This document shows, piece after piece, positions 1 through 8,724 of a stretch of 64,000 bases of DNA (within the stretch, counting starts at the first letter, position 1; the number at the start of each line of letters is the position of its first letter). The position numbers were made by a program, and so were the translations under genes. The notes under the pieces were generated by a model that saw only the letters and a program-made list of their open reading frames with translations, had not been told where the DNA came from and made no database searches. The stretch is from JBMZCV01 sp049613665 (lineage in GTDB: Bacteria > Bacteroidota > Bacteroidia > Chitinophagales > UBA2359). The stretch lies in contig JBMZCV010000003.1 of the NCBI GenBank assembly GCA_049613665.1, forward strand, positions 1 through 64,000, read 5' to 3'.

Positions 1-600
1 AAGTTCTTGAATGAAAAATGTAATTTGACAGTATGGTTTTTAGGCGTTTAAATATGAAATATAACATGGTAGAGACACGGCATGCCGTGTCTAAATCTAC
101 AAATAATTTTTGCTAGAACATTGTGCAGATTTTTGAATGAAAAAGGTAATTTGACAGTACGCTTTTTAGATATTTAAATATGAAATATAACATGGTAGAG
201 ACACGGCATGCCGTGTCTAAATCTACAAATAATTTTTGCTAGGCCGTTTTGCAGATTTTTGAATGAAAAATGTAATTTGACAGTATGGTTTTTAGGTGTT
301 TAAATATGAAATATAACATGGTAGAGACATGTCATGCCGTGTCTAAATCTACAATTACTTTCGCTAGACCGTTTTACAAGTTCTTAAATGAAAAATGTAA
401 TTTGACAGTATGGTTTTTAGGTGTTTAAATATGAAATACAACATGGTAGAGACACGGCATGCCGTGTCTAAATCTACAATTATTTTCCACCAAAACATTT
501 TATAAGTTTTTGAATGAAAAATGTAATTTGACAGTATGGTTTTTCAATGTTTAAATATTAGGTGCAATATGATGAAGACACGGCATGCCGTGTCTCTACA
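1..600. repeat. Five tandem ~126-bp repeats, each with a 20-bp palindrome
   Basis: Five consecutive units share a block starting near TGAATGAAAAATGTAATTTG and ending in a palindrome. The palindromes AGACACGGCATGCCGTGTCT lie at 73-92, 199-218, 325-344 (imperfect, agacatgt arm), 450-469 and 576-595, so the spacing is 126, 126, 125 and 126 bp. The unit has no open frame. The array may continue left of the window. It lies just downstream of the TPR gene on the opposite strand sense. The palindrome resembles REP-type elements common in Bacteroidota and cyanobacteria; a role in transcript ending is possible but unproven. Confidence 0.9.
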
Positions 601-617
601 AAGAATTGTTTTTTGTT

Positions 618-3368
618 TTATAGTTTGTTGTTTCTTTTTAGAAATTGTTTTACTTCTAAAGCTGTTTTTAAAGTAAGGTGATTAGGATAACGATATTGCA
701 AAATGCCTAAAGCTTTTTTATTATAAAATAAAGCTGCTTTGTGATTTTTTAAAGCAATATAAATACCTGATAAATTGTGATAAGAAGTTGCTAAATCTGG
801 ATGATTAGGCTCAAATATTTTTTCTTCAATAGCTAAAGTCTGCTTTTGATAAGCTAAAGCTTTTTCTAAATCTCCTAAATCTTGATAAATGCCTGCTATA
901 TTGTTGTAAGAAGTAGCTAAAGATGGATGATTAGGCTCAAATATTTTTTCAAGAATAGCTAAAGCTTTTTTTTGAAATATTAAAGCTTTATCATAAACGT
1001 TTAAATATTGATAAGTAGTAGCTATATTATTATAAGAAGTTGCTAAATTTGGGTGATTAGAGTCAAATATTTTTTCAAAAATAGTTAATATTTTCTTTTG
1101 CAATTCTAAAGCTTTTTCTAAATCTCCTAAAGCTTGATAAATTTGAGCTATATTGTTGTAAGAAGTCACTAAAGATAGATGATTAGGCTCAAATATTTTT
1201 TCTTGAATAGCTAAAGCTTTCTTTAGATAAATTAATGCTTGTTTTATATTTCCCAAAGTATAATAAATACCTCCTATATTACTATAAGAAGTAGCTAAAT
1301 CTGGATGATTAGACTCAAATATTTCTTCTTGAATATCTAAGGCTTTCTTTTGATATGTTAATGCTTGTTTGATATTTCCTAAAGCTTGACAGATAACTGA
1401 TAAACTATTATAAGAACTTGCTAAATCTGGATGATTAGACTCAAATATTTTTTCAGAAATAGTTAACGCTTTATTTTGATATGTTAATGCTTGTTTTAAA
1501 TTTCCTAAATCTTGATAAATGCCTGCTATATTGTTGTAAGAAGTAGCTAAAGATGGATGAATAGGCTCAAATATTTTTTCTTGAATAACTAAAGCTTGCT
1601 TTTGAAATTCTAAAGCTTTTTCTAACTCTCCTAAAACTTGATAGATACCTGCTATATTGCTATAAGATTGTGCTACATCTGGGTGTTGTTTATCCAATAT
1701 TTTTTCACGAATAGCTAAGGCTTTCTTTTGATATGTTAATGCTTGTTTTAAATTGCTTAAAGCTTTATAAATACTAGCTATATTGTCATAAGAAGCTGCT
1801 AAAACAGGATGAGTAGGCTTAAGTATTTCTTCTTGAATAATTAAAGCTTGCTTTTGAAACTTTAATGCTTGTTTTAAATTTCCTAAAGCTTGATAGATAG
1901 TTCCTATATTACTATAAGAACTTGCTAGGTTTGGATGGGTAGTCCCAAATATTTTTTCTTGAATTACTAAAGCTTGCTTTTGAAACTTTAATGCTTTTTT
2001 TAAATTGCCTAAATCTTTATAGACAAGTGCTATATTATTATAAATAGTTGCTAAAGTAGGATGTAGGTTGTTTGATATTTTTTCTTGAATAGCTAAAGCT
2101 TTCTTCTGATGAATTAATGCTTCTTCTAAATTACCTAAACTTTGATAGGTAATTCCTATGCTAGTATAAATACTTATTAAATGAGAATGTTGTTTATTAA
2201 ATACTTTTTCATAAATAGCTAAAGCTTGTTTTTGATATACTAATGCTTCTTGTAAATTGCCTAAAGCATGATAGATTAAAGCTATATTATAAAAAGAAAG
2301 TGCTAAATCTGGGTCATTAGGTTTAAATAGCTTTTTTTGAATAGCTAAAACTTTCTTTTGATAAGTTAATGCTTCTTCTATATTACCTAAATCTTGATAG
2401 ATAGCTCCTATATTATTATAAGAACTTACTATGTTTGGATGATTAGGCTCAAATATTTTTTCTTGAATAGTTAAAGCTTGCTTTTGAAACTCTAAAGCTT
2501 TTCTTAACCTGCCTAAATCTTTATAAATAAGTGCTAGGTTATTATAAGCAGTTGCTAAGTCTGGATGATTTGGATCAAATATTTTTTTATAAGTAGCTAA
2601 AACTTGCTTTTGATATGCTAAAGCTTCTTGTAAATTACCTAAACCTTTATAGATAAGTGCTAAAATATGATAAATATGAGCTGCATCATTTTTTGTAATA
2701 TTATTATTTTCTACCTTAAAATTTGCTAAAATTTCATAGCATAAACTTTTTGCCTTTTGCAGTTTATCAAAATTTATTAAAAAAGTAAGATATTTTACTA
2801 TTACATTTACACTATATTGAGCCTTTAAAGACTGCTCAAAAGCGTAGTTTGCCTGTGCATATCGTTCTGTTGGGTTTAGGCTAAAATCAGTTTCTATCAC
2901 TAAAGCCGCTATTAAATATTCCTCCGCTTTGTCTGCTAAACCTTCCTCATTTTCTTTTGTTTTAGTGGCTAAATGTTCTTTTTTTTCCAACAAAGAATCT
3001 AATTCAACATCCATTTCTGCTATATCTAATACCGCTCTTGTTTCTCTAAACTCTCCTTTATCGAAATGTGCTTTCGCTTTTTTCAGGCGTTCTGTATTGA
3101 GTGCTATTTTCTGGAAAGTTTCAGCAAGTTGTATCACACTCTTTTTGAACTGCTCTAGTTTTTTTTTCTCTTTATCTAATTTTTCTCTATACTTTTGTAT
3201 TTTAGTTGGCTCGTTAGATATTGCTAGAATGTCTTTATATGTTTCTAGGTTTTCTGTAATCTCTTTGTAACTAGGACTCATATAATAGTTATCGCCTAGT
3301 TGCACATTGCCACCGTGAGTATTTATATTGCCTGTATTTACATTGCTAGAATTGTTGATGTCTGTCAT
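618..3368 (-). CDS. Kinesin-light-chain-type TPR protein with N-terminal Gly/Asn motif
   Basis: 916 aa. Residues about 8-28 hold an NVNTGNINT-type Gly/Asn motif ending in GD. Residues about 50-110 are a Lys/Glu-rich coiled coil. From about 230 to the C-terminus there are 16 near-identical 42-residue TPRs of the kinesin light chain type (pattern YNNIAxIYQDLGNLxxALxx, then a spacer ending in NHP). There is no signal peptide, no NTPase domain and no catalytic domain, so it is most likely a cytoplasmic scaffold or sensor. The N-terminal motif recurs at the C-terminus of the next gene upstream (3481-3963), which suggests the two products meet through it. Such motifs in other bacteria join receptors to effectors in amyloid-type signalling; that role is inferred here. 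The repeat count may vary between strains because the DNA repeats are very similar. Confidence 0.85.
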   Translation of the reverse strand: MTDINNSSNVNTGNINTHGGNVQLGDNYYMSPSYKEITENLETYKDILAISNEPTKIQKYREKLDKEKKKLEQFKKSVIQLAETFQKIALNTERLKKAKAHFDKGEFRETRAVLDIAEMDVELDSLLEKKEHLATKTKENEEGLADKAEEYLIAALVIETDFSLNPTERYAQANYAFEQSLKAQYSVNVIVKYLTFLINFDKLQKAKSLCYEILANFKVENNNITKNDAAHIYHILALIYKGLGNLQEALAYQKQVLATYKKIFDPNHPDLATAYNNLALIYKDLGRLRKALEFQKQALTIQEKIFEPNHPNIVSSYNNIGAIYQDLGNIEEALTYQKKVLAIQKKLFKPNDPDLALSFYNIALIYHALGNLQEALVYQKQALAIYEKVFNKQHSHLISIYTSIGITYQSLGNLEEALIHQKKALAIQEKISNNLHPTLATIYNNIALVYKDLGNLKKALKFQKQALVIQEKIFGTTHPNLASSYSNIGTIYQALGNLKQALKFQKQALIIQEEILKPTHPVLAASYDNIASIYKALSNLKQALTYQKKALAIREKILDKQHPDVAQSYSNIAGIYQVLGELEKALEFQKQALVIQEKIFEPIHPSLATSYNNIAGIYQDLGNLKQALTYQNKALTISEKIFESNHPDLASSYNSLSVICQALGNIKQALTYQKKALDIQEEIFESNHPDLATSYSNIGGIYYTLGNIKQALIYLKKALAIQEKIFEPNHLSLVTSYNNIAQIYQALGDLEKALELQKKILTIFEKIFDSNHPNLATSYNNIATTYQYLNVYDKALIFQKKALAILEKIFEPNHPSLATSYNNIAGIYQDLGDLEKALAYQKQTLAIEEKIFEPNHPDLATSYHNLSGIYIALKNHKAALFYNKKALGILQYRYPNHLTLKTALEVKQFLKRNNKL

Positions 3369-3407
3369 CTTATTTTCTTTTTGGTACGCTTGTTTTTTGG
3401 AAGTCTG

Positions 3408-3454
3408 TTTATTTAGACATACTATTTCTTGAAGAAATAGTATGTCTAAATAAA
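3408..3454. other. Perfect 23-bp inverted repeat between the TPR gene and its neighbour
   Basis: Two 23-bp arms (3408-3430 and 3432-3454) match perfectly around a single central base. The arms carry AGACATACTATTTCTT and its complement. It lies between the stop of the 160-aa gene and the start of the TPR gene, both read leftward. No T-run follows on the minus strand, so it is either an atypical terminator or an operator/processing hairpin ahead of the TPR gene. The CATACTATTT core also occurs in the family C elements of this window. Confidence 0.75.
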
Positions 3455-3480
3455 TATCTTACAAATCATTTTGTTATCAT

Positions 3481-3963
3481 TTAATTACCATCGCCTATCC
3501 TAAAATCGCCGCCACCTGTATTAATATTGCCTGTATTTACATTCTTGCTATCTTTGATACTTTTATCTATACTAATATTTCCTTTTACATCTTGAAAGCT
3601 AATATTACCATCACCTGTAACATTCATCGTATTATGTTTTGCAAACTGGTTGCCCTCTTTTTTTACTATCTCGTCATACAAAGCTTTCAAAGATGTTTCT
3701 AAATTTGGATTGCGTTTTATCGTTTTAGCTATTTTATTTTTAGTATCATTAATATTTAGCTCATCATTAGGCTCTGCTGCTAAATCTCTTACTACTTCTT
3801 TTACTTCGTCATCATCAGTAAGAAATACTGGACGCAACCAATCTACTGTTGCACCTGTAAAGTCACTAAAAAAATCATTTACCGACTTATTGTCTTTGAG
3901 TTTTTTGGCTAAATAAGTCACTACTGCACCTATCATTGCCCCTGTTGCTACTGCCATAATCAC
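3481..3963 (-). CDS. Small membrane-type protein with C-terminal Gly/Asn motif
   Basis: 160 aa, family not recognised. Residues about 2-20 are hydrophobic (ATGAMIGAVVTYLAKKL), suggesting a membrane segment or membrane-inserting helix. The middle (40-120) is charged and helical. The last 25 residues read NVNTGNINTGGGDFRIGDGN, almost the same as the N-terminus of the TPR protein encoded next. A small membrane-active domain with a motif at the C-terminus, beside a repeat receptor with the motif at its N-terminus, matches the layout of bacterial amyloid-signalling effector/receptor pairs. Function as a pore-forming effector is an inference. The start ATG at 3963 could instead be the second Met, two codons in. 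Confidence 0.75.
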   Translation of the reverse strand: MIMAVATGAMIGAVVTYLAKKLKDNKSVNDFFSDFTGATVDWLRPVFLTDDDEVKEVVRDLAAEPNDELNINDTKNKIAKTIKRNPNLETSLKALYDEIVKKEGNQFAKHNTMNVTGDGNISFQDVKGNISIDKSIKDSKNVNTGNINTGGGDFRIGDGN

Positions 3964-4064
3964 ATTTGTTTATGTTGAGAAAAATGAATAAATAAATATT
4001 TCTTTTACAATATAAAAAAAAGATACAACACTTGCAAACATTTCATAGCTATAAAACAGCTAAA

Positions 4065-4104
4065 GAAAAGGCAAGTATAACATTTTCGTCATACTTGCCT
4101 TTTC
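4065..4104 (-). terminator. Hairpin downstream of SEC-C gene
   Basis: Arms GAAAAGGCAAGTAT and its near-perfect complement lie just after the stop of the leftward SEC-C gene. The stem starts with CCTTTTC on the minus strand, but no long T-run follows. Confidence 0.5.
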
Positions 4105-4108
4105 CGCT

Positions 4109-4942
4109 TTATTTCTTCAAACAACATCTTTTATATTTCTTGCCGCTACCGCAAGGGCAAGGAGCATTTCTACCTACCTTTATTTTTTTGAGCAGGCCTC
4201 CACTATTAGCATTACTTCCCAAGTTTTTATGCGTTACTCCTTTAATCAATTCATTTCTTTTGGCAAATCGCATATCCAACTGCGGATATTTTTTTTTCAT
4301 TCCTCCCAAAATGTTTACATCATCTACACCATTTGATATTACTTGATGACTAAAGCTATAATCAAACTCATAAAATATTTCATTGTTTTTATATACAAGT
4401 ATCGTTAGGTTTCCGCAATTACAATTTGGCTTCTTACAATGCAAATCTATTATCTCATACAAATCATCATTGTTATCCGTAAAACCAAAGCGTTCGCAAG
4501 CTGGATATATCTCCTCAAAAGAAATTTTCAGGTTTAAATCTTGTTGTTCTTCCGAAAACTGATAGGTATATTGCTCATCATGTTGCAAGACTTCAATGCT
4601 CATCATTTTTTGGTAATAGCCTAGATTACTCAACATTTCCCAATCTTCGGCAACTAAGTTGTTTTGAAAAAAATGAAGTGTTTTTTGTGTTCTTTCTTTT
4701 GCCTCCTCAGAAACATCTATGTTGTCGTTATAAAAAAGTTTCTCTTTATGAAAGTTAATGCCTACTAAGGCGGCGTTTTCTGGTGTTTGAGCTTTGTTGT
4801 TATCCTTATTGCTTATCAATAAATTGCCATTGCCACAGTTGCAATATGGGTCTTCGCACACTAGCGTTTCGATGCTATTATATCCAAATTCTTCCATCTC
4901 AGGAAAGCAAAGTGTTTTTTGTTTTTCATCAATCGTAAGCAT
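4109..4942 (-). CDS. SEC-C metal-binding motif protein with duplicated Cys motif
   Basis: 277 aa, no signal peptide. The C-terminus (about 254-275) is a textbook SEC-C motif, NAPCPCGSGKKYKRCC, which binds zinc and is found at the end of SecA and of many stand-alone proteins. Two internal segments, CEDPYCNCGNG (about 30-40) and CKKPNCNCGN (about 165-175), are copies of one another and suggest two similar N-terminal halves, each with a metal site. The family function is not known. It lies 145 bp upstream of the 160-aa/TPR gene pair on the same strand and may belong to that unit, although a hairpin separates them. Confidence 0.8.
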   Translation of the reverse strand: MLTIDEKQKTLCFPEMEEFGYNSIETLVCEDPYCNCGNGNLLISNKDNNKAQTPENAALVGINFHKEKLFYNDNIDVSEEAKERTQKTLHFFQNNLVAEDWEMLSNLGYYQKMMSIEVLQHDEQYTYQFSEEQQDLNLKISFEEIYPACERFGFTDNNDDLYEIIDLHCKKPNCNCGNLTILVYKNNEIFYEFDYSFSHQVISNGVDDVNILGGMKKKYPQLDMRFAKRNELIKGVTHKNLGSNANSGGLLKKIKVGRNAPCPCGSGKKYKRCCLKK

Positions 4943-5167
4943 GAGTTTTTGTTTTTGTATGAATAAAATCTAAGTTGCTATTTTTTTGCAAACATACTAC
5001 CTTTTCAACAAAAAAGTCATACTACGCTACAAAAAAATAGCCTCACTATTATCTTTAGCTTCAACTTGCGTTGTGTAGCCATTGTTTTTGATACTAAAAA
5101 ACGATATGTCAGCAAAGTTTTTTTATATCATAAATATTTTTCTATTTATTTTTTCTGCAAAAAGCCT

Positions 5168-5175
5168 TATATTTG
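5168..5175 (+). promoter_or_regulatory. Bacteroidota -7 box TATATTTG
   Basis: TATATTTG matches the Bacteroidota -7 consensus TAnnTTTG and lies upstream of the rightward gene at 5354. No clear -33 TTTG is seen at the usual distance. The implied leader is about 170 nt and would include the family-B-like segment near 5202-5258. Confidence 0.3.
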
Positions 5176-5201
5176 CATTCACAAAGCATGTTTCATTTCC
5201 A

Positions 5202-5258
5202 GAAACTGTTTAAATTTTATCCTTTGGCTTAAAAAAAGCATCTCTTTCGCTCAAATGT
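5202..5258 (+). repeat. Possible degenerate family B element
   Basis: AACTGTTTAAATTTTATCC followed by TTTGGCTTAAAAAAAGCATC resembles the left arm and centre of the family B hairpins (8454, 28092, 55540). The right arm is poorly preserved. It lies about 95 bp upstream of the start at 5354. Confidence 0.35.
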
Positions 5259-5353
5259 TCTGTTTTTTTTCGAGCCTTAGCATCAATCACACTTCAACGG
5301 TTATCCTACTTCACAAGCACACACATGAGTTTTCATTAAAAAAAACAAAAAAC

Positions 5354-6586
5354 ATGACAAACAAAACAAAAACACTCCTAGCAAGTGGCTTATGCTTATT
5401 ATTTTCTAGTCAAATCTATGCACAAAAAGCTCCTGCCGTAGTGACTCAAGCCAACTATGGCGGCCAAAAACAAGAAGCTGTTTATAGCCTTTTGCCTACT
5501 AGCGACAATGCTTTTATGCTAGGTGGCACCACCAACTCGAAAGGAGCAGGAAAGATAGATGCTTGGCTCGTGAAAGCCGATAGCGAAGGCAAGGTATTGT
5601 GGGACAAAACCTTTGGCGGTGCAGAAGATGATGTAGCAAGCGATATGATAAAAGCACAAGACGAAGGCTATATATTGGCTGGCTACACAAAATCGAAAGG
5701 CGAAGGAAACAAAGATTGTTGGCTACTCAAAGTAGATGATGCAGGCAAAATGCTTTGGCAAAAAACCTATGGCACGCCTAGTTCAGATGCTGCTAATCAA
5801 GTAGTAGCAACGGCAGATGGTGGCTACCTGATGGTAGGTACACATCACGAAAGCGAGCGACAAAAGAAAGACGGTATTATCAGTTTAGATTTCAAGCATT
5901 TTGTCTGGGTACTAAAAACCGATGCAGAAGGCAATGAGCTATGGCGAAAAAGTATGGATAGTGATGATGTGGTTTCTATCAATGAACTCATCACAACAAC
6001 AGATGGTGGTTTTGCAGTAGTTGCCAATACCAAGTTTAAAGGCGAAAAGTATGAGGATATTTGGGTGCTAAAACTTGATGAAGAAGGCCAGAAACAATGG
6101 GAAAAGGTGTTGAAAGGCGAAAGTGTAGATGCTGGCAATAGTATTTTGCAGAGCAAAGATGGTGGATATTTTATAGGTGGTGCGAGCTACGAAAGCGGTA
6201 CAGGAAACAGCGATGCGTGGTTAGTAAAATTAGACAAAAAAGGCAAAAAGAGTTGGGATAAAAATTTTGGTGGCAAAGGTAGCGACCAAGTATATACTAT
6301 GCTTGAGAGCAAAGATGGTGGCTATTTGTTGGGCGGCATTAGCTCTTCGGGCGATAAAGCAAAGGGCAGCATGTGGCTGTTGAAAACAGATAAAAAAGGG
6401 AACTTGCTATGGCAAACTACTGCTGGCAAAGATTATTTTGAGCAAATAGAAGCGATACACGAAACAGAAGATGGCAAAATAATCGTGGCTGGCTTTGCTC
6501 CTACTCGATATGTAACAGAAGCTTTGCCAAACGAAAAAAACGCTGGTGGCACATTTGGCGATATGCGTTTCTTGATTTTGAAATAA
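5354..6586 (+). CDS. Secreted beta-propeller-like repeat protein
   Basis: 410 aa from the ATG at 5354. That start is preferred over the upstream ATG at 5066 because it begins a signal peptide (about 1-24, ending QIYAQ). The rest is six or seven ~50-residue repeats built as GGYLxGGxTxSxGxGxxDxWLxKxDxxGxxxWxKxxGG. These Trp/Asp-rich repeats are common in secreted Bacteroidota and archaeal proteins and probably form a beta-propeller or delta-60-like fold. Unlike many relatives it ends without a recognisable T9SS sorting tail. Substrate or partner is unknown. It is transcribed alone and ends at a shared terminator facing the next gene. Confidence 0.75.
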   Translation: MTNKTKTLLASGLCLLFSSQIYAQKAPAVVTQANYGGQKQEAVYSLLPTSDNAFMLGGTTNSKGAGKIDAWLVKADSEGKVLWDKTFGGAEDDVASDMIKAQDEGYILAGYTKSKGEGNKDCWLLKVDDAGKMLWQKTYGTPSSDAANQVVATADGGYLMVGTHHESERQKKDGIISLDFKHFVWVLKTDAEGNELWRKSMDSDDVVSINELITTTDGGFAVVANTKFKGEKYEDIWVLKLDEEGQKQWEKVLKGESVDAGNSILQSKDGGYFIGGASYESGTGNSDAWLVKLDKKGKKSWDKNFGGKGSDQVYTMLESKDGGYLLGGISSSGDKAKGSMWLLKTDKKGNLLWQTTAGKDYFEQIEAIHETEDGKIIVAGFAPTRYVTEALPNEKNAGGTFGDMRFLILK

Positions 6587-6625
6587 AAGAGCTGCGATGC
6601 TTGTGCTATGTATAACATAAAAAAA

Positions 6626-6651
6626 GGAGTATTTGAAAAATCAAATACTCC
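6626..6651. terminator. Bidirectional terminator between convergent genes
   Basis: GGAGTATTTG and CAAATACTCC form a perfect 10-bp stem with A-rich sequence on the left and T-rich on the right. It serves the gene ending at 6586 and the convergent gene ending at 6704. Confidence 0.75.
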
Positions 6652-6703
6652 TTATCGTTTGCTTTAACTCAATATATTAAAACAAAACAATTCTATCTAG
6701 TCT

Positions 6704-7510
6704 TTATTTCGCCAACAAGATTTTTTCACTTACCTTGTCTATTCCGTTATCTACTTCAATCAAATAATAGCCATTGCCATATTTGCTGAAATCAACAGCC
6801 GTTTGTTGTAAACCACCTGCCGCTTCAATGCTTTGAGTCGATAAGTTGCGACCCAACATATCATAAACTGTAATCGTTACATCGCTAGTCATTTTAGTCG
6901 TATATTCTACCTGTACTAAGTTTTGTGTATAGTTAGGAAAAATATTAACATTGCTCGTTGTTGCTGCATTGTCATTAATACCTACAACACCCTGCACATC
7001 GCCCAATTCGTGTTGGTTGCCTTCGTTATCTACCGTATTGAAAGCAGTATATTCGGTAGATATTGTGATGTCTGGACTGATAGTAGCATCAAGTATATCA
7101 AAGCAGAACTCTGCCACGTTTAACCATTCATTGTTTGTTACTGTTGGACAACCTTCATTTGGCACAGTCAATAAAATAGAATAGTTACCTTCACCTTTGT
7201 TGCCTGCTTCCAAAGCCGTAAAGTTGTTTTTATATACCGAAAGCGAGCCATTGAAAGCACAAGCATTTGATTCGTTAAAAGTCAAAGCTGTGTATGTAGG
7301 ATTGGCAACTGCTGCTTTGTTGTATTCAAAAAATACTGTTGCACTACCAATTTCAAAAGGAATGTCTTGTGCTTTTACCTGCACCGTAGTACAATAGTTA
7401 TTAGCATCGATATTTTCGTTTGCAAAACGCACATTAACAACTCCTGCAAAGCTATATTGTGCTATTAAAGTAAACAATAATATAGCACTAAGTGAGAAAA
7501 TTTTTTTCAT
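6704..7510 (-). CDS. T9SS-sorted extracellular protein
   Basis: 268 aa. A signal peptide (about 1-22, ending SFAG) is followed by a ~150-residue beta-rich domain that looks like a cohesin or calcium-binding adhesion fold (weak). The last ~75 residues are a T9SS type A sorting domain: IFPNYTQNLVQVEY, then VYDMLGR, then a GNGYYLIEVDNG-type strand and a basic end. It should be exported by Sec, moved across the outer membrane by T9SS and attached to the surface or released. No enzyme motif is visible. Confidence 0.8.
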   Translation of the reverse strand: MKKIFSLSAILLFTLIAQYSFAGVVNVRFANENIDANNYCTTVQVKAQDIPFEIGSATVFFEYNKAAVANPTYTALTFNESNACAFNGSLSVYKNNFTALEAGNKGEGNYSILLTVPNEGCPTVTNNEWLNVAEFCFDILDATISPDITISTEYTAFNTVDNEGNQHELGDVQGVVGINDNAATTSNVNIFPNYTQNLVQVEYTTKMTSDVTITVYDMLGRNLSTQSIEAAGGLQQTAVDFSKYGNGYYLIEVDNGIDKVSEKILLAK

Positions 7511-7837
7511 GATTTTCGTTTTTATATTTTGTTAAGTAAATTTCGTGTTTAAATAATTATCATTTTTCTTTTTCCCAAAAAAAAATGATTTTAAAGCAAA
7601 AACTTAGAGTTAATGTAATTGATTTTACGCAAAATAACAAGATAAGTTGTCTAAAACTTAATTTATTTACATAAATATCATAATATCGTCATAAGTTTGC
7701 CTATTTTCATTTTTTTAATACATTTCGCAAACAGTATATTAACTCAAGTTTGCATCGAATAATAAAAACACAACGCTAATTAATCCCTGACAATCAACTT
7801 ACTATATATTTTTTTTATTAACAATCAAATTGCTAGT
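7511..7837. other. AT-rich intergenic region, no gene seen
   Basis: The stretch between the 5' end of the T9SS gene and the 3' end of the TetR gene has no credible reading frame. It should hold the promoter of the T9SS gene (reading left). No clear hairpin or member of repeat families A-C was recognised. Confidence 0.5.
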
Positions 7838-8440
7838 TTAGGTTCTTTTCACAAAACCATACATCCTCATTTCGAAATAAGCTTGAAAAGCAGCTTGAAT
7901 AGTAAGACCATTTGAGATAAGAAAATTAGGCTCAGAAAGTGCCTGAAAAAATAGCTGGTCGCTCAATACCATAATTGTTGGGTTAATATCATTAAAAATA
8001 CCTTGCTTAATTCCTTCTATATAATAGTCTCGCAACACATCAATAGAATATAACTGAAATGCCAGCAATTGCTCCCAAATATCGGGATATAAATGTTTTA
8101 CATCTCGCAAAAACAAATTGGAAACCAACTCCATTTCATCATACAAATGCTGAATAGCTATCATGTATCGCTCCAAATAAGGTGTGTTTTCATCTGCCAA
8201 AATTACTTCAAACTTTTTGATGGCTTCCAACTTATATTGCACCGTATATTCCCAAATCTCAGTTTGCGATTTAAAATATTTGTAAATCGTTGCCTTGCTT
8301 TTATTAAGTTCTTTTGCAACTTCGTCCATCGTAATATTTTTCAAACCTTTTTTTTGCAAAAAAGGAAACAACTGTTTAACCCACGCTTGTTTTTTCTTAG
8401 GATTGTCTATACGTTCAATATTTAAGGCTTTTCTTCCCAT
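7838..8440 (-). CDS. TetR/AcrR family transcriptional regulator
   Basis: 200 aa. Residues about 15-65 form the TetR DNA-binding domain: GLKNITMDEVAKELNKSK, then ATIYKYF, the usual helix-turn-helix ending. The helical C-terminal part would bind an effector and dimerise. The target is unknown, and there is no efflux pump next to it. Its upstream region holds a family B hairpin directly before the start and two family A elements, so its expression may be under unusual control or it may self-repress. Confidence 0.85.
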   Translation of the reverse strand: MGRKALNIERIDNPKKKQAWVKQLFPFLQKKGLKNITMDEVAKELNKSKATIYKYFKSQTEIWEYTVQYKLEAIKKFEVILADENTPYLERYMIAIQHLYDEMELVSNLFLRDVKHLYPDIWEQLLAFQLYSIDVLRDYYIEGIKQGIFNDINPTIMVLSDQLFFQALSEPNFLISNGLTIQAAFQAYFEMRMYGFVKRT

Positions 8441-8453
8441 ATTATGCTTTTTT

Positions 8454-8511
8454 GCAACTGTTTAGGTTGTGGCAATTTTGGCTAAAAAAAGCTCATACCT
8501 AAAGTCGTTGC
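8454..8511. repeat. Family B hairpin, copy B1
   Basis: AACTGTTTAGGTTGTGGC, then ATTTTGGCTAAAAAAAGC, then ATACCTAAAGTCGTTGC. TTTAGGT and ACCTAAA pair as stem. It starts 13 bp upstream of the leftward TetR gene and matches B2 (25132), B3 (28092) and B4 (55540). Confidence 0.6.
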
Positions 8512-8544
8512 TATTTTTTTTAAACATTTTTTGTTACAATTCAA

Positions 8545-8585
8545 TAAGTGCCAAGCACTATTCGATAAATAGTACTTGGTACTTA
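8545..8585. repeat. Family A core, inverted pair (A1)
   Basis: TAAGTGCCAAGCACTATT faces its near-complement AATAGTACTTGGTACTTA (16 of 18 positions) across a 5-bp centre. It is a compact version of the family A end, about 105 bp upstream of the TetR start. Confidence 0.65.
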
Positions 8586-8724
8586 AATATACAAAATAAG
8601 ACAATTTTATTCTAAAATAAGCAACAAAAATGTTAAAAAAAGCAAATAATAGTATTTTAGAAGCTAAGATTTAGTATTATGTAACGACATTTAAGTTTAT
8701 GAAAATAAATGAATATTTTTTTTG

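Noticed and set aside
1..600. CRISPR array.
   Set aside because: Units are ~126 bp and conserved along most of their length, with no short repeat/variable spacer pattern and no cas genes.
1..3368. The non-coding repeats (period 125-126 bp) and the TPR-coding repeats (42 codons = 126 bp) have equal length, suggesting common origin.
   Set aside because: No sequence similarity was found between the two units in either orientation; the equal period is probably chance.
5066..5353. Upstream extension of the secreted repeat protein (ATG 5066).
   Set aside because: A standard signal peptide starts at 5354, and the extension is AT-rich non-coding sequence with a family-B-like segment.
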